Shown piece by piece: positions 45,200 to 55,405 of a DNA stretch of 64,000 nucleotides. The notes beneath the pieces are model-generated. The model was not told the DNA's origin and did no database searches. It saw only the letters and a program-made list of their open reading frames with translations. Position 1 is the stretch's first letter. Every line of letters begins with the position of its first letter. A program made the translations under genes and the position numbers. Source of the stretch: Rhynchospora pubera. Its lineage: Eukaryota > Streptophyta > Magnoliopsida > Poales > Cyperaceae. The DNA lies in contig CM051462.1 of assembly GCA_028095005.1 (NCBI GenBank), positions 126,904,752-126,968,751 of the forward strand, given 5' to 3'.

Positions 45200-48100
45200 C
45201 GCACGACCTCATGTGAGTTGCATGCCACAAGAAAACAAGCCATGATGTTCGCACGCTCCAACACAGTTTTTACAAGCTCCAGCGAAGGTTTTGCACGCCT
45301 CACCGTCGCTCGATTGGATGTCTCGCCGCCGCATTTTGAAATTCCAGCGTCAAAACTCAAATTTTCTCCACAACAAACTTGAAGGACCTCTATGTGGACA
45401 TGCTGAAAAAATTTCGTGACGATTCGAGCGACAGAGATCAAAATTCATTGATTTAAAGTGAAAATTTCGGTCCAAAATTTGTGGATTTTGGTCCGAAATT
45501 TGTGATGGACAGCACGATTTTTCCGTAATCATGAATTGGTACGCTTCCATTTTTACTCTTTTTACTTAATCTATGAATGTTTAGCACTGGGACAGTACTT
45601 TGTTCAGTTTGGAGGGGGGATAAAGAGTAAAAATTGCAAAATATGCAATATTTTGGTCCGAAATTTTTGAATTGCGGTCCGAAATTTTTGCTATTTGCAC
45701 TGTTTTGCTCCATTTTGATTGCTGAAAAATTAGAAAATTAATTTTGGATGCATGCTTGATCTCTGTCTTGGTTATATTGATGAAATTACTCACTGTTTCA
45801 CATTGTTCGAATTTTAAAAGCATTTTTGAAAATTTTTCTCAAGGATTTTTGATGTTTAAAAATCTTTAAATTGATTTGTGCACCAATAGACCGAGTTGAA
45901 AATTAGTTTGAGAAAAAAGAATCCGAATTTGGATGCTTGAAAATTGTCAAAATGGTCTAAGTCAATTCTCACAAGTTTTTGTCGAGTGAACGATTTTGTG
46001 TCTTGCAAACTTTTGTTTAAAAAGAGATTTTATGAACTTTGAAAATTATAAGATGAATCTGGATGTGTGTTTGAATGCTTGAATCACCAACGAGCAAAAT
46101 TCTAAATTGACAAAAATCTAAATAGTTGTGAAAACGAGGATGCATCGAGACCTTTTTCCACCAACTCAACCACAAATATTGGAGGCTTAAGGAACTTAAC
46201 AAATAAAAAAAAAAATGTTCAAGTCCGTAGTGGTCTGTAGCGAAAAATGCGTAAAAACCGGACCGACCTCCCTGGTGCGATATGTGCCAGTAGCATTTTC
46301 AAGGTCAATGACTTGCATTAAATCCTCTAGGGTGCAAAGCCCCACGACTCGACTTGCACAATTTAAATTGGTGAAAATAAAATTGCTTTGAGAAGGATTC
46401 ATTATAAAATTTTCGACTTTGATAAAATCCTTTTACAAATTTTTGTGAGACATGAAAAAGAACGGACAAATGAATTTGAGTTTGCAATTGTTTTGACAAA
46501 GAGAAGCTAGGGTTCTTCATTTGAAAAATGAAATTCATTAGGACTAAGAGATGCACAAATTCAATCGAAAAGAAAACTAAACCCTTATCCTTGAATTAAA
46601 TTTTTGAGCTTGCTTTAATTTGTTGTGTGAAACTTTTGAGTAAACTGAATGATCAATTTTTCATGGCATTGTTTGGTTTGAGATAATTTGATTGTAAGTC
46701 TAAGTATGGTCAATTCCTTTGAACTTAGGATATTGTTTGAGGACAAACAAAAGTTTAAGTTTGGGGGGATTTGATATCTCTTATTTATATATATATTTTG
46801 ACCATACTTGACACCAAAATACTACCCAAACCAATGATATTCACTGCACTTTTGCATTATATTTTGCAAGATTGGACACTGCCGTGGAATTTGACTTGTT
46901 TTGTAGGAACTTGGTGGATTAGACACAATAATTGCATAAAATGGTGGATTTTGAAGAAGAAAATGACTGAAAGGAGTCCATAGCATTGTAGAGCTCATCC
47001 TAAGCTTTCCAACGATCTTTGAATCACCTCAATCGGAGTCCGGATGAAGAAATTATGGTCAAAATACTATCGATGCTCGATTCTGGAATTTTGGTCCGAA
47101 ATTTATACATTTCGGACCGAAATTTCCAGATTTCGGTCCGAAATTTCTTTTATGGAAAGTGATTTTTGGTAATTTTCAAAGAAGGAAGGATCCTCTCTTG
47201 CCCTAGCCGCCTCCTGGTCTTTCCCTAGGTGTTTTTAAGCACGAATTTCGACCAGAGACGCATGCCACCTTCCATACAATAATTTCCACCTTTTTCCACC
47301 ACCGTTCTCACGCCGAAAGGCGTGGGATTCCATCTCTTGCAGCGGAGCACGACCATGGCAGCAACCTTGGAGCGATTCTGGACGCGACGGCGGTAGAACC
47401 GATCCAACCACGACTTCGGACGATCGATATCTCGATAGAAGCGATATTTGGTTTATTCCTTCCTTTTCTCTTGATATTTTGATCACATGGAGTTTGTATC
47501 TTGTTTTGTTTACATGTTAGGCTAGTTTCTTATGTCTTAGGGCTAGGTAGTAGTTTAGTTTAGTATTTGTGATGACTTGATATGATTGGATTATTGCTAT
47601 GTGATTTTGATGTGTTGAGAATTATTATTTATGCTTAGTTTAATTATTTGTTTCTTTTATGTTTACCTTTGGATGAATCGCGACGTCTTTAGGACATTAA
47701 ACTAGACTAAACACATAATTGATTAAGTAATTGAGGTAAGCCAAACGCTCGAAAGAGGAGGTTAACTAATCGACCGATAGGTGTAGTTTCTAAACGATCT
47801 GAAAGGACTTAGATACCTCTGGAAATCCAACACAAAGAACTTAATTGATTAAATTCCGACACGAAAGTTTAGGACTAGTCAATTACGTGGTAAAAATCGA
47901 GTTCCAAACCAAGTTTAAAACCAAAATTGCGACGGCTGAGGGTAGGACTTAGGTATGGTCGACAAGTAACCTTCACATAACCTTACCTAAAAATATCAAG
48001 TCAAAACAGAGAGTCTAGAGCACTTTTCGGCACAAAATATATATAAATTTCGGTCCGAAATTTATAAATTTTGGTCCGAAATTTTTGATATCACGTGTGA

Positions 48101-48460
48101 AAATACGTGATAACAACGCTTTAGAGCTAAACTAAATGAACCCAAAACCTTAGGATATTCATTTGCATCTGTTTGAGTCCAGAAAACCTTGAAAATCACC
48201 AAAAATATTTATAATACTCGCACTTTAGATAATTGTCTTTTCCATAAAACTCCAAAAAAATTAATTGTCTAGCTTTCGTGAGGAAGTAAAGTCTAGTAAT
48301 CAGTTGTACCGTCCCTTGGGTTCGACCCTAAAGCTTAACTAAAACGACTAGTGAGGTTAGCTCTAGGTTATAAATTTATTTGATATCCTAGTGAGGTTAG
48401 CTCTAGGTTATAAATTTATTTGATATCCTAGGTTTAAAAATACCTTCATCACACCGTACA
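45200..48460 (+). mobile_element. 3' part of a Ty3/Gypsy-like retrotransposon with 3' LTR
   Basis: Noncoding internal sequence leads to a polypurine tract TTTAAGTTTGGGGGGATT (46754-46771), followed at 46772 by a probable 3' LTR (TGATATCTC... to ...ACACCGTACA at 48460, about 1.69 kb). The end is set by a terminal CA and is uncertain. The LTR carries AGCTTTCCAACGATCTTTGA and GGGTTCGACCC, shared in kind with Athila/Tat-like elements. It has no gag or pol. Two close copies of a 40-bp unit lie near its end (48349-48388, 48389-48428). About nine copies of a CGGTCCGAAATTT motif punctuate it. Confidence 0.55.
48349..48428 (+). repeat. 40-bp tandem duplication in LTR
   Basis: Two identical head-to-tail copies containing GTGAGGTTAGCTCTAGG and ATAAATTTATTTGATATCC. 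Confidence 0.9.
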
Positions 48461-48952
48461 TTTAGTTTATTTCCTTATTCCTTGTTTCCTTAATCGTGCC
48501 TCTTCTCTTCTCTAGATTTTCCGCTAAAAAACTATTCTCTCCCTCCTTGAGATTTCTTACTGCCGCTATTCTTACAAAATTATATTTACAAATCACTTGT
48601 GCAAATAATCGCAAATCTTCCAGCGACGAAGAATTCTTGGTAATAATATTCTTATATTAAACTATTTTCTCCCGTTATTTGTATTTTGCACCTCTTTCCT
48701 TTGCATGTTGTAGAGTCCTGAAAATTTTAAAAAAATTGAACACAATTTTTCATCATAACCAATTGTCAGTATAAACAAAGAAAAGTTAAAAATATAATTA
48801 CTGATATTAGCCTTTCTTGGAGTGCAAAATTGATGAAGATAGCAATTGTATGTATAAACATAGTATAGTAAACAAAGGTTAATAATTGTAAGTTTGTAAC
48901 TATTATAAAATTCATACAAATTGATTATATTTTTATTGGAAACTTTTATCAG
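48461..48952. other. Spacer between LTR and FAR1-like frame
   Basis: AT-rich. The 104-codon minus-strand frame at 48662-48976 is a compositional artefact. Sequence just before 48953 (ATTGGAAACTTTTATCAG) looks like a 3' splice site, so an upstream exon may once have existed. Confidence 0.4.
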
Positions 48953-49546
48953 ATGGAGATAAGTAATGAAGATCAATTGCTTGCTTTGAAGTTTGGAACT
49001 CGTGACGAGTTGCTTACTGGTGTTCGAACTTTTTATTCAAAAAGAGGATATGCCTTATCAATTTTCCGTTCAGAACCAAACAAGCATGTGGATTTACGAT
49101 GCGACAGAGGCGGGCGGTATAGAAATAGCCACAAGATTTTAGAGGAAGAAAGGAAAAAACAGACAAACTCCTGTATGTTTCAGTTACATGGGAAGAAACA
49201 AGATGATGGCATGTGGACAATTGAAATAAAGAAGAATGAACATGACCACGAACCTTCAGTTGATATTGCTTGTCATCCCACCTTCCGTCGGCTGACTGAT
49301 GATAAGAGAAGAGATGTACATCATATGTCTAACTCTGGAATTCCACCAAGGCAAATTCTTTCATCTATTCGCCAAAACAATCCAGAGACCAGAATTATCT
49401 CAAAAACAATCTATAATGAAAAGGTAAAAATTCGAAAGAATAATTTAGGAGGCAGAACACTTATTCAAGCACTATTTGAAGAGCTTGGACAAGGTGGGTT
49501 CAAGTTTAACATTTGCCGAGACGATATTGGTCACTACAGATTTTGA
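48953..49546 (+). pseudogene. FAR1-like/MULE transposase N-terminal fragment, 197 aa
   Basis: Contains a FAR1-type DNA-binding region (FYSKRGYALSIFRSEPNK, LRCDRGGRYRN, CMFQLHGKKQDDGMWTIEIK, NEHDHEP with its Cys/His ligands), then the transposase-like segment LTDDKRRDVHHMSNSGIPPR, ISKTIYNEKVKIRKNNL, ELGQGGFKFNI. It stops at DDIGHYRF, exactly where the catalytic MULE domain would begin; D/D/E and SWIM parts are absent. The flank repeats ACAGATTTTGAAGAT twice (at the stop and 30 bp on), and another frame then reads FEDPKRTDFEDSTTISDDG to a stop, which suggests an internal deletion at a short direct repeat. Probably a decayed Jittery/FAR1-type element. Confidence 0.65.
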
Positions 49547-50072
49547 AGATCCTAAAAGAACAGATTTTGAAGATTCTACGACAATATCAGATGATGGTGC
49601 AATTAATTGGATTGATTTAAATATGTAATTTTCAAATTTATATCAAGGAAGTTTTGTTTTAGTGAGAGCGTGAATTGTTTTTTGAATTTTAGTTGATGGT
49701 TTTTTTTAATATTTCAAGGATCCTTTCATAGGGGCAATTTCTTTCTGCATTTTTGCTTTTCTTTATAAAAACAATGTTTTCAGATTTTGCTTTGCTTTCA
49801 TTAAAATATAAGTGGTAGAGCATGAAAGTACTCTATTTTTTATTTTAGTACAATGACATACTTCGATGGGTTTTAAGATAAGAGGTCAATGTTATGTTAA
49901 TTTTTAAAATTGCGAGATACCCTATTGTCCACCTAAAAGTACCAGCGCATTTCAATTTTTTCACCACTTATGTCAAAAACATAAAAGAGAAACAGAGAGA
50001 AAAAAACAAAAAAAACCAGGATTGTATTGTTCTATGCTTTATAAAAAACAAAGTATAGTACTAACCAACCTT

Positions 50073-51092
50073 CCAACAGATGCTACATTTCCAAAGGTGA
50101 ACAACAATGCAAATTTGACACAAGCTACTACAAAAGGAAATAAAAAAACTGTTAGTGCCAGAATTATTGTGTAATCCACTGAATAACAAAGAACAGCTCA
50201 CTGGTACGTTGTTCTCAGTTCAGTACCAGTACATTAAATATAATATGTGTGCTGCACCTGTGTGTTTAACCATATAGTCAAAATCCTGATATGCAGCATG
50301 AAAATTAAATGCGATTGCCAAAATCTGTGTTTTCAAAGGCCAAAAGACCAAAACCATACATTGTTTTTAGTTCAGTACTAATCAGTACCCTAGGATAATT
50401 AGGCCGAAATTTTCGTTCTTTAAGGAAATAAAAAATGAATATAATTGTGAATCCCTGATGTAAGCTGTTCGAATTACAATTGCTCACACCAATGGTATTA
50501 ATACTGCCTCAATCTGTGCAAAGTTGAAGCCAGCTGAAGCTAAATAAATCAAATAATCAAGTCTAGCCATTGATTGAAAAAATAAAGAAAAAGAAAAGAA
50601 ATTAGTGTACCAAGAGCATAGAAAACAGTCCAGCGAGCAGGCATCCACCAAAACCATAGATCCTCTACAAAATAAGTAAAACCAGTCACCAGTCAGTGGC
50701 TTTTACAATGGGCATTGTAACAAAAAAGAGTTCAAGGAGATAGTTGGTAATTCCTTGATTTTTGAGGGGTTGACCTGAATTGGGGAAAGATTGCAGAGAC
50801 CTTGGTAGTCTCCCAATAAAAAGGGGTATCTTTCTTTGAAGATAAATCGGGAGCCTAGCGGAGGCAGGGAAGAGGGTCGAGGGTTGAGGTGGAGCGGTGT
50901 TTTTAGAGCCTGCTTGAGAAAGAAGCAAGGGAAATTGGAGAGGGCGAGCGATTTTTGTTGGAACTGAGAAGAAGAAGAGAAATCAGGGAGACTGTTGAGA
51001 ACTGACGAGTGACGATTGAGAAACAAGGCGAGAAAAAGAAAACTCGGTTGGGTCTGGATACTGGATAGAAGGTGTGGAGGCGGAGGCTCCAA
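50073..51092 (-). pseudogene. SFT2-like vesicle transport gene, broken
   Basis: SFT2 proteins are small four-pass membrane proteins of Golgi/endosome traffic. Exon 1 ends at 50775 with DYQGLCNLSPIQ, exon 2 (50664-50611) reads RIYGFGGCLLAGLFSMLL, and a third segment (about 50137-50073) reads VACVKFALLFTFGNVASVG, matching the start of the SFT2 membrane region (family pattern R-(I/M)-Y-G/A-F...KFA-LFTFGN). Problems: no in-frame ATG in the long exon 1 frame, exon 3 is out of phase with exon 2, and the following exons (TAFLIGP and the last two membrane segments) are not found downstream. The gene looks truncated and dead. Confidence 0.55.
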
Positions 51093-52799
51093 GACAAGAA
51101 TATTTTTGTTACTTATTAAATGATGGCATGAATTAATCGATATTGAAACGAGGGTAATTTAGACATTTGATTAAAAAAAAGAGGTTGCTCGAAGAAAAAT
51201 TACTGTTGCTCAAAGCACCTCCCTAAGCAATACTAGTCGAAAGGAAAAGGATTCTCCATTCATAGGAGTTGAAGAGATCAAATGAGAAATTTTAATTATT
51301 AAATTACACGTCACAGGTACATTTGATTATTCTAATGATTCAGTCACTCACGTGACGGTGCATTTTTCATTTTTTATTTTTTTTTGAAAATGCATTTTTC
51401 ATCCATTCTTTGTTTGATCTAACGTTCATGGAGAGAAGGCAATCGAATCCTCTTATGATCTCTGCATGTGAGATGTGACAAACTACCGCTTCCGTTCTCG
51501 GATGCAGGATGCTTATCCTTGGATCTTGTGGCAAAGACGCAAAGTTGAGCCGCGTCATCACCGTTAGATTTTTAGGATAAATTTGTATCGGAACTCGTAT
51601 AAAATAAAACTTGATATATCATCATCCGTCCTTCAGTAGTTTAGGCTTTTTTTTTTCTTTTTCCTTTTTTTGAATTCGAGCTTCTGCCAAAATTTTTTAA
51701 AATCATTATCTGAACTAGAAATTCACCACTCAATGTAACGGTAAACGAAACTTTCTTAAAACATTTATACTTCAACAAAAAGTAAGATCAAATTAAGTAT
51801 CAACATGTTGGAAACATAATTTAATAAAGAAATACATTTTTATAACAAAAATATTTGAAAAATTATAGCTGATAAAAACTTTCCGTATGTGATCCCTTTC
51901 TAAAAATAAAAAAAATATTATTCTAATCAATGTCATTTTCATTCTAGATGTAAAACCAAATGATAAAATCTTTTGTCTATCGATTGTAAATCCAACCACA
52001 AATCAAATCGATCAAACACAGTATAGAATGTGGGTAGATGCTAGACCTAGAGGTGATACATTCTTGAATCCTTATGTTTATAAGAAGCAGGGATAATATA
52101 TTTTCGAATTCAGTTGTTAAATATTTCAATAATATTTTATTTATTGAAAGAATAAATAGTCATGCTTTGCGAAAATATCAGTGTACATTTTACAATATTC
52201 AAGTAATGTATTGGACAAAAGATGAATGTGTACTTTAGGTCGATCTTGACAGTGACTAAAATGGTTTAAAATATTTAGTGTGTATCATGACAATATATGA
52301 GTGTTCATCGACAGAAAATTAAAATGCACGGATAATATTCGAGTGTGCATTGAACAATATAGAGTGTGCATCATGCAGAAAAAAACCTTAAAAAAAATGA
52401 GGTGTAGCTTTAGTGGGTTAAATCTTTTTGGGAGTGCGTCAGACTGCCTACAAACATACCCAAAAAAAAAAAAAAGTTAGCACCCAATGTAATCATCATG
52501 CCGTGGAAGAATTTAATTGCAAAGGGAATCAATCATCATTTTGTAACTTTTAAGGAACTGTAAAGAATATTTCAATGCTGTAATATAGAATTTCAACTTC
52601 CATTCGTCTTGGTATGGAGATTTGTTGGCCCCGTGCGTGCAGATACGTTTCTTTTTCCTTCACTGATGCCGTGAATAATATATATATATTTTTTTCGGTA
52701 ATTTTCGGAAAAAATTAATAATAACGTTACTGTTCATCTAAATTTTGATAATAACAAAAAGAATTCGAAATTTTAATACTAACGTTGCTGGATCGTCGT
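51093..52799. other. Intergenic, no gene seen
   Basis: AT-rich. Scattered GTGTGCAT and AATATTCGAGTGT words occur at 52180-52380. No convincing frame or named element. Confidence 0.45.
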
Positions 52800-52835
52800 T
52801 TGAAATGCCGAATGATCTGAACCCTTAGATCGTCA

Positions 52836-52873
52836 TTCCAAACGACGATCCAATATTGGATCGTCGTTTGGAA
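52836..52873. repeat. Perfect 38-bp palindrome
   Basis: The arm TTCCAAACGACGATCCAAT is followed immediately by its exact reverse complement. Further GATCGTCGTTTG half-copies flank it at about 52788 and 52828, so the whole 52786-52885 stretch can fold. Confidence 0.95.
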
Positions 52874-52935
52874 CAACGATCCAAGGCAAATTCTCCAACA
52901 ATCAAATTGTACTATTTCCTTTTTCTAAAAAAAAT

Positions 52936-53083
52936 GTATTTGAAACGACTTTATATACATGTGGCATGCTCTGGAAGTTGTTGATTCAAATATTTTTCTA
53001 ATATAGGAAGTTGTTGATTCAAAATATTTTACACGTGGCATGCTCTGTACTATTTGAATCAAAATACATATAGGAAATTGTAC
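52936..53083 (+). repeat. Left arm of a large inverted repeat enclosing MULE4
   Basis: About 148 bp nearly identical, in inverse orientation, to 55256-55405. It contains AAACGACTTTATATACA, GGAAGTTGTTGATTCAAA and CACGTGGCATGCTCTG words. The pair flanks the foldback MULE and unique sequence on both sides, so it is separate from the MULE ends. Confidence 0.85.
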
Positions 53084-53521
53084 TATTTGAAATTTATTCA
53101 AAATATTTTACACGTGGCATGCTTGTGTCCAACCCACTCCAAAAAAATGTATTTGAAATTTCTCAAGTGTGGACAAGTTCATAGCAGAAATTAATACTTA
53201 GTCATATTTTCAAAAAATAAAATAGGAAGTAAAGAAATCTAGAGCAGTGAAATGTTATTTGTTAGATAAGATCACTTAACAATTACTTATCTTGATAAAT
53301 ATAAATTTAAATTTAAAATTCAGTATTATATGCAGGATGTATAGTGTTCAAATGTCATTTTTTTTGTAAAAATAATGAACTTAAAAAGAAAACTATTAGC
53401 CTATCTAATTAAGTACGTAGTTATAAATTTTTAGTTTTCAATTTTCAATATCAATTAAGTTGATTTAAGAAAATGGTTTCAAATGCCTCCATAATCAATT
53501 GTAAAGTGGTCATTTTCTTAT

Positions 53522-54901
53522 CCGAAATTATTTTAAATAGAAATTTACACCCCTAAAATTTTAATAGAAAGAATTAATTAAATTTTTTTAATAAGAAGAA
53601 AGTTCTTACGCGGTTTATAAAGGGGTACACTCTCTCTCTTTTTTACCCGTTTTATAACCGGGTAAGAAGGCTTCTTACCCTTTTATAAAACGGGTAAGAA
53701 GGCTTCTCTCTCCTCCTTTATTTATTATAAAGTGGTACATTCTCTCTCCTTCTTACTCGTTTTATAGCCGGGTAAGAAGGATTCTTACCCTTTTATAAAA
53801 TGGGTAAGAAGGCTTCTCTCTCCTCCTTACCTTTATAATAGTCAATTAAGTAATAATAATTAATAATTATAGTAATATTTATAATTATTAATAATTGATA
53901 ATAGTTATAGCAATAATAATTAGTAAATAATAATAATCGTAAAATTATAATAATAACGATATTCAATAATAGTTATTATAATAATGATAATAATAATTAA
54001 TAATAGTTTAATTTTTATAATATATAGTTAATAATTAATAATAATTTTTATTAAAATTAATAATTATTAATAAAAGTTAATAATAATTACACTATTAATA
54101 GTTGCTAACCTTAATACTAACCTCAATATACCGCACCAAACAACATTTACTAACCTTAAATTAGCTCTAACCCCTTCAAAACACTACCCTTACCATTCTA
54201 TCCCTCTAGTACATTTTAGGAGTAACTTCTAGCTAGTACAGTGTTACTGGTTCCAATAGTCATCAACAGGGTGCGTTTGGCAAAATAGAGGTTAGTATTG
54301 TTTGCGGTATGAGTTTGACATAATTAATTAGTAATTAATTATAGTTAATATAATAAGAATTAAATTAATCAATAATTAATAATTCAAAATAAATTATTAA
54401 TTTAATAAAAATTATTATTAATTATTAACTATAAATTATAAAAATTAAACTATTATTAATTATTATTATCATTATTATAATAAACATTGTTGAATATCGT
54501 TATTATTATAATTTTACGATTATTATTATTTACTAATTATTATTACTATAACTATTATTAATTATTAATAATTATAAATATTACCATAATTATTAATTAT
54601 TATTACTTAATTGACTATTATAAAGGTAAGGAGGAGAGAGAAGCCTTCTTATCCGGTTATAAAATGGGTAAGAAGGAGAGAGAATGTACCACTTTATAAT
54701 AAAATAAAGGAGGAGAGAGAAGCCTTCTTACTCGTTTTATAAAAGGGTAAGAAGCCTTCTTACCCAGTTATAAAACGGGTAAAAAGGAGAGATAGTATAC
54801 TCCTTTATAAACCGCGTAAGAACTTTCTTCTTATTAAAAAAAATAATTAATTCTTTCTATTAAAATTTTAGGGTGTAAATTTCTATTTAAAATAATTTCT
54901 G
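53522..54901. mobile_element. MULE4: 1.38-kb foldback element, 9-bp target duplication
   Basis: Perfect 9-bp duplication TTTTCTTAT (53513-53521 and 54902-54910). It starts CCGAAATTATTTTAAATAG and ends with its inverse with one change. It has the family block TAATAAGAAGAAAGTTC (53589-53605). Nearly the entire element is one inverted repeat with arms of about 590 bp and a central stretch (about 54120-54300) of different composition. Here the hairpin motif reads TTACCC-TTTTATAAAA-CGGGTAAG instead of the CGCG form. No gene. Confidence 0.88.
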
Positions 54902-55255
54902 TTTTCTTATAGTATTTTATGCATAGATATCGGTTTAAAGGTGAGTTGATAAATCTGTTGTTCTACAAAAGTTATATCGAAAAAAAATGCTATTCTAGAT
55001 GACAATAAGAAATTAGAATAATTATATTGTACATCCAGCTTTTATTGTGCATATATTTGATTCCATTTTATTGTACATCCAGCTTTTATTGTTCCCATTT
55101 TATAGGCATGCATGCATCGTAATTTCAAAATTGATTTTCATCTATCAAAAACTATTCAAGTATTCATTTTTGAGCTTCTAAAATTTTCTAAATAGTTTGA
55201 TTCAAATATTTTATTGTTGGAGAATATTCCAGAGCATATTAGAAAAAGGAAATTG

Positions 55256-55405
55256 TACAATTTCCTATATGTATTTTGATTCAAATAGTACAGAGCATGC
55301 CACGTGTAAAATATTTTGAATCAACAACTTCCTATATTAGAAAAATATTTGAATCAACAACTTCCGGAGCATGCCACGTGTATATAAAGTCGTTTCAAAA
55401 TTCAA
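55256..55405 (-). repeat. Right arm of a large inverted repeat enclosing MULE4
   Basis: Inverse of 52936-53083, over 2 kb away. It begins GTACAATTTCCTATATGTA and ends CGTTTCAAAATTCAAATAC. Confidence 0.85.

Noticed and set aside
53522..54901. MULE4 as part of the enclosing inverted repeat
   Set aside because: MULE4 has its own perfect 9-bp duplication and family ends, and unique sequence separates it from the outer arms.
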